From: Roseihalotalea indica
Lineage (GTDB): Bacteria > Bacteroidota > Bacteroidia > Cytophagales > Cyclobacteriaceae
Direction: 5' to 3'
NCBI RefSeq assembly: GCF_022458895.1
Contig: NZ_JAINFL010000006.1
Location: 1-64,000 of the forward strand
DNA length: 64,000 nucleotides
Part shown: positions 1 to 9,700 of the stretch, piece by piece
Numbering within the stretch: position 1 is the stretch's first letter
How the letters are laid out: each line of letters begins with the position of its first letter
The notes under the pieces: generated by a model
Seen by the model: the letters and a program-made list of their open reading frames with translations, nothing else
What the model was told of the DNA's origin: nothing
Databases searched by the model: none
Translations under genes and position numbers: made by a program

Positions 1-165
1 ATGAGCATGAAGGAGATGGCCGGGGTGTTGGGCATCTCCCCGGATAGTGTGAAGACGGCTCGGTACCGGTTACGCAAGAAGCTGGGGCTGGATCGGGAAG
101 AGGGGTTGGTGGATTATATCCTCCACATTGAGCACGATGCCCTGCCCACTCGCCAAAAAAACTAG
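1..165 (+). CDS. LuxR-type helix-turn-helix C-terminal fragment of a transcriptional regulator
   Basis: An open frame runs from the first base of the window to a TAG at 163-165. Its 54 residues are the recognition half of a LuxR-like helix-turn-helix: an EMAGVLGISPDSVKTARYRL stretch followed by RKKLGL. In Bacteroidota this ending is typical of large regulators with an N-terminal TPR sensor and a C-terminal HTH. The start lies outside the window, so the in-frame ATG at base 1 is probably internal. The DNA-binding role is well supported by the motif. The regulon and the sensor domain cannot be told from here. Confidence 0.75.
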   Translation: MSMKEMAGVLGISPDSVKTARYRLRKKLGLDREEGLVDYILHIEHDALPTRQKN

Positions 166-805
166 CCGCCTTCCTTTTGATACTATTTATTGTTTAGACT
201 GGGCAATAATGGATATTAGCCTCTGAAGCTTTAAGTGATGCTTATCAATAAGTGGTAAGAAGCTAACATGAATTTTACCAGAAAATCTGGCTGAAAATAA
301 AAATACAAATGCAATGCTCGTAAAAGTAAATGTAACAGGGCACATTTCTTTTTATAGAAAGTTAAAAAACTCAACTAGAGATTAGTGAAGGAGAAGTATG
401 ACTAATTTGCGATATAAGGAAGTGAACAAATAGTGTACGATTAAATGTAATCTATTGATAATCAGAAATATAAAAATGATGTGTTAACTGAGTGGGAAAA
501 ACGCGATTGGAAATAAATGGTGCTGATAAATAATGAAAGGCCTTCTTGTTCACGTTTCGTCTACTTGAAAAAAAGGCGATGTTCACCAACTGTATACCCT
601 AAAAATTTAGCAGTGTTTGCTCTCATCCGTACATTTGCTACAGCAGTAACTCAAAAAAAGACCCGACGAATACATAGACGTCGGGTCAAACAAATTTCTT
701 CGATAATTCAACTAGTATAAATGTACAATGAACCACCTTGATGGGCTTTGGCAAATAGACAGTCAAGCTTATCATTTCTAAATCCATTTTAAACCACCTA
801 ATATC
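166..805. other. 640-bp non-coding stretch with one orphan terminator
   Basis: This AT-rich gap lies between the LuxR-type fragment and the lipoprotein gene. I find no convincing gene in it. A 67-codon frame at 517-720 has an Arg/Lys-rich composition, no family resemblance, and contains a terminator hairpin, so I treat it as spurious. The only recognisable element is the minus-strand terminator at 653-687. No clear promoter was seen for the gene at 806. Confidence 0.5.
653..687 (-). terminator. Orphan rho-independent terminator, minus strand
   Basis: GACCCGACG (660-668) and CGTCGGGTC (679-687) form a perfect 9-bp GC-rich stem with a 10-nt loop. Seven A residues at 653-659 give a seven-U tail when read on the minus strand. 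No minus-strand gene reads into it; the next gene to the right is on the plus strand. It may end an unannotated small RNA or be left from a lost gene. Confidence 0.6.
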
Positions 806-1591
806 ATGAAAACCTTTAAACATACTTTTACCGTTATTGCATTTCTATTACTAGCGATAATATTTCTTTCGTGCAGCGAAGATGACACCGCACCAAATGA
901 TCCTGCTGAAACCTCAACCCAAGTACAATTATCCAACGATAGCGAACTGGGTTCTTACCTGGTCAATCAGGAAGGGCGTTCTCTCTATTTCTTCAGCCGC
1001 GATGTCAATGGTAGCAGCATTTGTACTGATGGGTGTCTGGATAACTGGCCAGTATTTTTTGATGAAAACCTGGAAATTGACGATGAACTGAACGCCTCTG
1101 ACTTTGGTAGCTTTACTCGCGCCGATGGGCAAAAACAAAATACTTATAAAGGTTGGCCTCTATACTATTATTCAGGAGATGATACAGCCAACCAAATCAA
1201 TGGGGATGGTGTGGGCAAAGTCTGGTTTGTAGCCAAGCCTGATTATACGGTGATGCTCGGTAATCAGCTTGTGGAAGGAAATGGAGATGATCCGATCAAT
1301 TACCTGGTAGATGCGGAAGGGAATAGCCTGTATTATTTTCTGAATGATCAAGAAAATATTAGCAACTGCACGGATGGATGTATTCAAGCATGGCCAGCTT
1401 TTCAAAATACAACTGTAGTGCTACCTTCCGCCTTAGAAGAAAGCCGCTTTGGGGTAATTGACCGGCCCGATGGAGGTAAGCAGATGGTCTACGACAGTCA
1501 ACCTGTTTACTTATATACTCAGGATGCTCTGCGAGGACAGACTAAAGGAGCTTCAGTTCCTAATTGGGCTATTACTCGCGTCGTCTGGTAG
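806..1591 (+). CDS. Lipoprotein with two COG4315-type secreted repeats
   Basis: This is a 261-residue predicted lipoprotein. A hydrophobic signal segment ends in the lipobox FLSC with the acylated cysteine at residue 23, followed by an acidic linker. Two homologous halves (about residues 48-140 and 165-255) each carry the pattern YLV-x-x-E-G-x-S-L-Y-x-F and then CTDGC-x-x-x-WP. These features match the secreted-repeat family of unknown function (Lipoprotein_15, COG4315). The paired cysteines in CTDGC might bind metal or form a disulfide, but the family has no settled function. It appears to be a single-gene unit. An 8-bp inverted repeat follows the stop (1608-1615 with 1631-1638) but lacks a U-tract. 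Confidence 0.85.
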   Translation: MKTFKHTFTVIAFLLLAIIFLSCSEDDTAPNDPAETSTQVQLSNDSELGSYLVNQEGRSLYFFSRDVNGSSICTDGCLDNWPVFFDENLEIDDELNASDFGSFTRADGQKQNTYKGWPLYYYSGDDTANQINGDGVGKVWFVAKPDYTVMLGNQLVEGNGDDPINYLVDAEGNSLYYFLNDQENISNCTDGCIQAWPAFQNTTVVLPSALEESRFGVIDRPDGGKQMVYDSQPVYLYTQDALRGQTKGASVPNWAITRVVW

Positions 1592-1884
1592 TTAGAAGCA
1601 CATTAACGATAATCGGAGTTAGTACATTTTCGATTATCTGTTCCTGACAATATTATATGCTAGTATTAAAAATAATTGTATCAGAATTATTGTGCCCCTC
1701 AGAGCCTTCAACTAGTATCCACTACGGATGCTAGTTGCGGCTCAAATTCCGGCACCGTTTGGGATTAAGTTACTAGTGATGAAGCTACTGCGCTTTTGGA
1801 TATTTTGAGTCTTACCAGTTTTTTCATCATTTCATTTCTAGCCATGACATACTGCGGGATTTACAGAACATATTTGAATACACA

Positions 1885-3660
1885 ATGATGAAAGCTATTA
1901 TCAGACTGTTACAATCGGCACCTCTGCGAGCTATTCTATTATTGGTGGTGTTAATTTGGTGGCTTTCCGGGTGTCAGTCGCCAAGCACCTCAAGTCAACT
2001 ACAGGCTCCATTATTTGATAATTTGGGTGATTATACACTGGAAGTTACCACTGATTCGGAACTGGCGCAGCGGTTTTTCAATCAGGGGCTTAACCTGGCC
2101 TACGGATTCAATCATGAGGAAGCCGCTCGTTCGTTTCGTGAGGCAATCCGGCTGGATTCAACCTTTGCCATGGCTTATTGGGGGGCAGCGCACGTGCTGG
2201 GCACCAATTATAATGCTGCTATGGAAGACGATTTGAAAGCTCAGGCTCAACGGTTTACTCAACAGGCAGTCTCTCATATGCATAATGCTTCTGAATGGGA
2301 GCAGGGCTTAATTAAAGCATTTACATTTCGGTATAATTATGATAAGACGAACGATCAGTCAGTATTAGATAAGAACTTTGCAAACCAGATGGAAAAATTG
2401 CATCGCCGCTTTCCTGATTCAGACGACATTACAGTACTATACGCCGAGTCACTGATGAATCTGCATCCCTGGGATTTGTATACCAAACGAGGTATTGCGA
2501 AACCCTGGACTCCTAAGATAGTACATTTGCTAGAGTCGGTGATGGAACATAACCCTGAACATCCCGGAGCAAATCATTTATATATTCATGCAGTAGAGGC
2601 TTCTGATCATCCTGAGAGAGGGCTGGCTAGTGCAGACCGGCTGGGTGAGCTGGTCCCCGGAGCAGGGCATCTGGTCCATATGCCTAGTCATATCTATATC
2701 CGAACCGGCCATTATCATAAAGGGTCTGAGGTAAATGAGCGAGCAACGGTAGTGGATAGTTTATATCTAGCCGAGTGCCAGCTGCAAGGCATGTACCCCT
2801 TGGCTCTTTACCCCCACAATGTTCACTTTCTGGCTGCAACCGCTGCATTAGAGGGAAGAGGCGAACTGTCTATTAACGCAGCCTTCCGCACTGCCATGCA
2901 CACTGATACAGTAATGATGCGAGAGCCCGGTTGGGAGACGCTTCAGCACTTTATTATGATTCCGCATTACATCCTGGTAAAATTTGCTCAGTGGGATTAC
3001 ATACTTTCGTTACGACAACCCGATGAAGAGCTGATATATCCATTAGGAGTTTGGCACTACGCCAGAGGAATGGCTTTTGCTGGTAAGAACCAACTGAAAA
3101 AAGCCCAGGCTGAACTTGTGGCTGTTAAAGAGCTTGCGGTAAAACCTGAAATGAAAGATATCACTATCTGGGAGCTGAATTCAGTAGATCAGCTTTTGGC
3201 TATTGCCTGGCGGGTGTTAGAAGCAGAAGTTAACCGTAAACAAGGTGACCGCGCTTCAGCCATAGCCTTGCTGCGTGAAGCGGTAGAGATTGAAGACCAG
3301 TTGAATTACAATGAACCGCCGGATTGGTTCTTCTCTGTACGTCACACTTTGGGTGCAGTGTTACTGGAGATTGGTAAGTTTGCTGAGGCAGAAGCCATAT
3401 ACAAAGAGGACCTATTCTTTATTCCGGAAAATGGTTGGGCATTGAATGGGCTTCATCGGAGCTTAATTGCTCAGCATAAAATTCAGGAGGCGGCCGAAGT
3501 AAAAAAGCGATTTGAGAAGGCTTGGCAGTATGCTGATATAGAGCTCATATCGTCTGAGGTAAAGCCATTAGCCTACCAGCATATTGGCAGTAATTCTCCG
3601 TTTGGCTCCTATTTAGCCCAAGCACCGAACATTGTCTGGTGTGGCCTCGCTAAGAAATAA
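1885..3660 (+). CDS. TPR-repeat lipoprotein of unknown function
   Basis: This is a 591-residue protein with a signal segment ending in LSGC (cysteine about residue 30), so it is predicted to be lipid-anchored. The mature part is alpha-helical with TPR-like units near residues 65-130, 370-430 and 470-550. A central stretch is rich in conserved-looking histidines: NHLYIHAVEASDHPERG, then GHLVHMPSHIYIRTGHYH. I recognise this His-rich block from uncharacterised TPR proteins found in many bacteria. The clustered histidines suggest a metal site or an active centre rather than pure scaffolding, but this is inference. Two adjacent ATG codons start the gene. A terminator follows at 3691-3721. Confidence 0.75.
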   Translation: MMKAIIRLLQSAPLRAILLLVVLIWWLSGCQSPSTSSQLQAPLFDNLGDYTLEVTTDSELAQRFFNQGLNLAYGFNHEEAARSFREAIRLDSTFAMAYWGAAHVLGTNYNAAMEDDLKAQAQRFTQQAVSHMHNASEWEQGLIKAFTFRYNYDKTNDQSVLDKNFANQMEKLHRRFPDSDDITVLYAESLMNLHPWDLYTKRGIAKPWTPKIVHLLESVMEHNPEHPGANHLYIHAVEASDHPERGLASADRLGELVPGAGHLVHMPSHIYIRTGHYHKGSEVNERATVVDSLYLAECQLQGMYPLALYPHNVHFLAATAALEGRGELSINAAFRTAMHTDTVMMREPGWETLQHFIMIPHYILVKFAQWDYILSLRQPDEELIYPLGVWHYARGMAFAGKNQLKKAQAELVAVKELAVKPEMKDITIWELNSVDQLLAIAWRVLEAEVNRKQGDRASAIALLREAVEIEDQLNYNEPPDWFFSVRHTLGAVLLEIGKFAEAEAIYKEDLFFIPENGWALNGLHRSLIAQHKIQEAAEVKKRFEKAWQYADIELISSEVKPLAYQHIGSNSPFGSYLAQAPNIVWCGLAKK

Positions 3661-3690
3661 TATTTAGTTTACATAGGTAGTTTCGACGAA

Positions 3691-3721
3691 AGAGGATGCT
3701 CGCGTGAGCACTCTCTTTTTT
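3691..3721 (+). terminator. Rho-independent terminator after the TPR lipoprotein
   Basis: TGCTC (3697-3701) pairs with GAGCA (3706-3710). AGAG/CTCT extends the stem across a 2-nt bulge, and six T residues follow at 3716-3721. It overlaps the stop codon of the convergent giant gene, so the two genes abut at this hairpin. Confidence 0.6.
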
Positions 3722-6700
3722 ATTTGGATATTTCCAGGTAACCAGTTTTAGGAGCAGAACCGTCGTTCTTTTCTATCACATAGAAATACGTGCCATCCGG
3801 CAGTTGCTTTCCGCCTACATACACCCCGCGGTTTCCTATTCCTTCAAAGCGTACATTGTAGTTATCGTAGTACTGCGCTTCGTATATCAGAGCACCGGCC
3901 CGGTTAAATATTTTGACTGTATTGTCAGGGAACAGGTCAATACATTCTATTTCAAAGAAGTCATGCTTACCATCTCCATTCGGGGTCACAGCGTTGTAGA
4001 CCTGAATATCGGCACCAACATCTGCCGTCCCATAAGAGGTACAGCCATTTTCCCAGATTATTTTCACGGAGAGTGTTCCGGAAGGTAAACCTTTTGTCAC
4101 ATAAGATCCCTCAAAGGGTAAGTTGGCTTCGGGCATGGTCCATTCCACTGAGGCAATCCGAAGTGCTTCATTAGGAATGATTGCAGCTGTACCGTCAGAT
4201 AATCCGCAGGTAGAAGGCGTCGTCTCAACCCGGAAGGGAGGGGTATAACTGTTATCTTCAATAGTAAATATCGTGGGGGCTGAAACACAACCGGTAACAT
4301 ACTCGGTGGCCGTAACCTGATAGTTGCCTGCCGGTAACTGAGCAATAAATACCATGAGGTCTGATTCATTAATAGATACTAAACTGTCGGGAAGAGGGCT
4401 GCCATCCTCATAATACCACAAGAATGTATAATCCTCAGTATTACCATTGACTGATGCGGAAGCCGATCCGTCCGGGTTCACACAGTTCGTCATATGGGAA
4501 AGTATTTCAATTTCTGGGGCATCTACTCGGCGTTCACCACGTTCTACTGTGCCAAAAGTTTCAGTCATACAGCCAGTTGTCTGATTAGTTACTTCTACGC
4601 GGTAAGTCTGGTCAACCAGATTGTATGCCCGAGGCCCTTCACTGATAATGTTATCGTTCTGGTCGTACCAGAGGTAATCATAGCCTACGGTTTGCCCGTT
4701 TACGCTGGCATACAGAACACCGTTAGCCAACAATGGGTCACAACTAGAGTAATACTCTTCCATTTCCACCTTTACCAACGGCAGAGTAGAGGCATCAATT
4801 ACGGTTACTGTTACCGGATCAGATACGCAGGTATTGGTTTGCAGTTCGGTAGCGGTCACTGTGTAATTGCCCGGAAGCAGCCCTGCCCACACCTGCCCGC
4901 TGAAGTCAGGCTGGCTTTTGATAGAGTCACCCACGTACCAGTCGTAACGATAGTCACCGGTGGTGATCGGTTCCGCTTTTACTAACCCATTGGCCTTCGC
5001 CGGGTCACACACCGTAGAGGCATTGGCACTGGCAGTAATCACAGGAATGGTAATATCCTCGGGTATAAAAAACGTTTCGATGGTGCTGCACTGGGTGCGC
5101 TCATTGTTAACCAATACGGTATAAAAGCCTGATGGTAAGCTATCTACTGCTGATAATTTTTCCAGTACAAGCTCGGTTTGAGGGCTAGTTGTCTGGCCGG
5201 CGAACCACCGATATTGATAGGTATCGTAACTACCGTCTGCTTCAGCTACTTGTAAGGCAATAGCTCCTGTAGCTATTTTCGTAGTATCACAACTGATCTG
5301 CATCTGTAAATCCAGCACATCTACCAGCGGAGCAGTAGATTCGTCCCGAATATCCAGTTGCATCAAATTGCTCCATAGATGTAAATCTTCGTGAAAGCCT
5401 CGTACGTAGTATTTTCCAGCTAGTAGACTGTCAAAAGGTATTTCACCGGAGAACTGATGGATTGAGTCTATGGGAGCGTTTGAGTAATCATTAGCATAGA
5501 GCCAAAGTTTGTAATCTTCAGTCGGAACGCTTTCACCTAAAAAGGTAATACTGTCAAGCACCAGGCTGCCGTCAGCAAAGCAAACTGTCTGAGGGGTGGT
5601 ATGCATGGCTAACTGAGGTTCCACTAAAATCAGCGGTAAGAAGTATGTGGCTATATTGGTGCATCCGGTCTCGGTATTCCGTACTTCCAGAAGATACTCG
5701 CCCGAATCAAGTTGGGTAATAGTCGCATCAGTTCCGAGTTCATTGCCGTACGTATAATCATCCGCATGATACCATCGATACTCATAATTAAAATCATCTG
5801 CCGATGTACCCAATGGGTTATCAGGATGTACGTGTACATTGGCCTCCAATGAACCAGTCCAGCTATTCTGATCTGGGTTTAGGCTGTACTGATAACTCAG
5901 CAGGTCAATTCCCACAATGGGATCCTGACTAATGTTATCTACCTCTACGAAGGTAGGGTTGGATGGGCAGTTGGCGGCACTATCCGTCGTGACAAAATAA
6001 TCTCCTTCGGTCAAATCCCTAAATTTGTTGCTGGAAAGCCCTAAGCCAGGTGCAGATACCAATGTAAGACCTTGGTCGTACAGAGAGAAAGTGTAATCCT
6101 GTGGAGTAGTTGGAATAACCTGGGTTCCGTTGAAAAAGTATTCTTCCTGAGTGCCGGAAACGTATACTGCTCCGTCGGCCGGATCACATTTTTCCTGCGG
6201 GTCACTGCCCAGGGTTAGTACAATCTCAAGCTCAACCTTATCCACCGTATACGTGTATACCGCTTCGCACTCGTTACTATGGCCGAAATGATCCTGAACC
6301 CGTACGGTATAATCGCCCGCTTCCAGATTAATTGCCCGTGAGGGATCAGAAACATCAAGGTTTGGTCCAGTCAATGCATCGGAAGGGTTAGTATTATTGG
6401 CTCCTTTAAACCAGCGGAAGGTAAAGTGGCTTTCATCCGGGTCGCCATCAAACTGACCAGTAGCTGTTGCATTCAAAACCCCAGTGAAAGGCCGGTTATC
6501 ACAACTAAAATCGGGGTATTCCTGAGTGACCGATACAATGGGGTTTTGGGCAGTGTTATTCACTCTCACGGCATGCAATGAAGATTCGCAACCGGTAATA
6601 ATATTCACTGCTTTTACATAATAGTCGCCTTCGGGGATATTAGTAAAAGGATCATTAGCTTTTCCGGTTCCGCCAAAAGTAAAGCTAGGGTTATTTCCGC

Positions 6701-9700
6701 TGTCATCCAGCAATGAGAAAGAATAAACCCCAGTGGTATCTACCGAAGAACCATTTTCATTCACGATATTAACCCAAATATTTCCGGTAGAGTTAGGACC
6801 ACAAACCGAATCAGGCAAGGTGGCCGCATCAGCAATAGCAATGGTTTTGTATTGTTTAGGTAAGTACTGGGTCTTGATGTACGAACATCCATTACCCAGG
6901 GCATCGTTATCTGTAATGCGTACGGTGTAATAGCCTTCCAATAGGTTAATTGCTACCGACGGGTCACTGTCTATATTGGCTGCGTTTAGTGGTGTGCTGG
7001 TGTTTGATCCTACAAACCATTCAAACATAAAATGGCCTTCATCCGCATCACCATCCCCCCCGCCGGTAACCTGAGCATTAAGCGAGCCGGTCCCATCAGT
7101 ATTACAGGTAAAATCCGGGTTAATTGTGAAAGAGATAAGCGGAGCAGGGTTAACCTGTTTGATTCTTACTGTTTTATCGACAACCGGGCAATTAGAGGCT
7201 TTGTATAGAATGCCAATGGTATATTTTTGAGGGGATAATCCAGTAAATTGATAAGTATCATCCGAATTATCTACTGGCTCCCAACTCAGGTATTCATTGC
7301 CAAGATCGATAGAGTTCCCTTCGTAGAGTGCTATTTGATAAAGATCTAATGAGAAACCATTGGGAGATAGTGCTACATCAATAATTCCATTTCCGGGAGT
7401 ACACTGGGTTGAGTGTGTTAATGATGTTACCAGGCTTGGCGGATTGGCTTGTGGTAAAAATAAGGTGTCATAGACCGTACACGTAGTAAAGTTATCAGAT
7501 ACCTCAATAATGTAATACCCAGATGACAGTCCATCGCGTTGGGAAATAAATCCGGTTTCTAACTTAATCGAGCCAGGGTTACCAACAGAAGTGCCGTTTT
7601 TAGAAGCGCCCAGGAAATACCAGTTAAAACTATAACCCGCACCGGTAGGTGAGTTATTGCTAGGCGAACTAACAGTAACCCCCAACTCGCCATCGGCTGA
7701 AGCACAGGACGCAGTAGGTACCTGATGATCCCAAACGATCTGAATATCTGGGTTTTGCTCAATGGAAATGGTATAAGGTGCTGATACACAGTGAGTAAAA
7801 TTATCCTCTACGGTGGCAGTGTAATTGCCAAAATTCAATCCCGTAAATTGCCCGGTAGCATTAGACGTTACTGGTGCGCCCGAGACTGTAGTTCCTGCAT
7901 ACAAGCGGAATGTATACGTTCGATTAGTTCCCGCATTGTAAGGCAAGGGTAGTGCGCCGCCTACCAATGCAAAAACGGCTTCACCATTAGCAGAAACTGC
8001 CCGGCAATCCGTAGTGGCTTGTATGCTGAGCGTATCGATAACGGGAGTAGGAGTAGTGTTATTTTGAATGGTCGTATATGCTACCGAAATACATTGAGTA
8101 GTAGTGTTGGTAATTTGTAAAGCGTAGGTTCCCGGTGAGAGGTTGAAAATAGTATCTCCATTGGGTGAGTGCTGAGAAGCAGCTACTGGAGTACCGGATG
8201 GTGAATTGTAAAACCAGTCAAACCTATACGCAGTAGCCGCTCCGGCATATCCACTGGCTGCAATTAACCCGTTGGGGTTTGCTACATCGCAACTGCTGTT
8301 GTTGTAGCGCTGAAGGGTTACCGTAGGCTTAGGGGCCTGATCCAGAATTTCAAACTGAGTTGCGTTGATGGCCTCGCACCCTAGAGGACTGGTAACCAAA
8401 ACAGTATAAATGCCCGGAGGAACATTCTCAAGTACCTCGCTATTTTCTGGCAATACCGATCCGCTACCATCTTTCCACTCGAAGGTATATCCATCCGCTA
8501 AAGTTTTACCGCCATCCACACTCACTGTGATACGGCTACCCCAGGGATCGGTGCAGTTATTCGCATGAATCAGTGTAGCACCAGGATCAATAACCGGTTT
8601 GGTGATTTGCTGGGGTAAATATTTGTACCGAAGGGTTTGACAACCCGTGGCTACGTTGGTCACCACAATAGTATAATTCCCTTTGTCTACGTTGTTAAGC
8701 GTGTTAGTAGTAGCCAACGGAGTGGCTGGCAAAGTGGCTAAGGTTACGTTTCCCTGGTACCACTCAAACGTATAGCCGCTGGTTTCAGTAGCATTTCCGC
8801 CACTTGCCCTTTCGTCTACGGTAGCTTCTAAGATCCCATTGTATAAGGCAGCATCACATGCGGTTTGGGGTGCAATGACATCTGTATTTACAACCGGATC
8901 AACAGATTTATCCTGAATGGTTATGGTTAGGGGAGCAGAAAGGCAGCGAGTAACCTTATTGGCAGCAAATACCGTAAAAGTGCCGTCCATCACATTTTGT
9001 AAATGGGAGGTCTGGTGGAGTACTGAGGTGGTAGTATCGGGAGCAGAGACATTACCGGCGTACCAGTAGAAATCATAGCCTGCAGTTACCCCATTCACCG
9101 ATACCTCAGCTTCCCCATCGGCAAAGGCTGGGTTACAAACGGTAACATTCACTACATTATCTAATCGTAAGCTTGGAGGAGTTAGTTCTTCTGGCAAGAA
9201 GACATCCTGTACGGTCATACAGCCGGTTACATTATGTTGAACAATAAGCCGGTAGTCGCCAGAAGGTAAGCTATCCACCGAGGGGCCACCCGTATATCCG
9301 CTTCGGGCAGGAATAACATCGTTTTTCCCTTTGTACCAGAAGAAAGAGTAACCGGTGGTAGACGGATTTCCATTCTCGTCTACGTATGCAGTGAGGGCAC
9401 CGGTTGGTTTGGTTGGGTTGCATGATATCTGTTTTTTGCTAATTGAAGTAACTACAATTGGTGGAGAAGCCAAATCTTTAACTTCTACTAGTTTGGAAGA
9501 TGAACTACAGCCAGAGCCTGGGGCATCAGCCACAACGAGGTAAGTACCCCCCGTAAGTCCGGTTTGAGTAGCCCCCAGGTAATCGGGGAGGGTTTTTACG
9601 ACATTGCCTCGGTACCATTTGTATACAAAGCGGGTAGTATCACCACCTACGTGGGCAGTTACAATACCATCACTATTAATAGATCCAGGGCACTTAGAAT

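Noticed and set aside
517..720. 67-codon frame in the left intergenic region
   Set aside because: Arg/Lys-rich with no family resemblance, and it runs through a terminator hairpin at 653-687.
1608..1638. GATAATCG/CGATTATC inverted repeat after the first lipoprotein gene
   Set aside because: AT-rich stem with a 15-nt loop and no U-tract; not convincing as a terminator.
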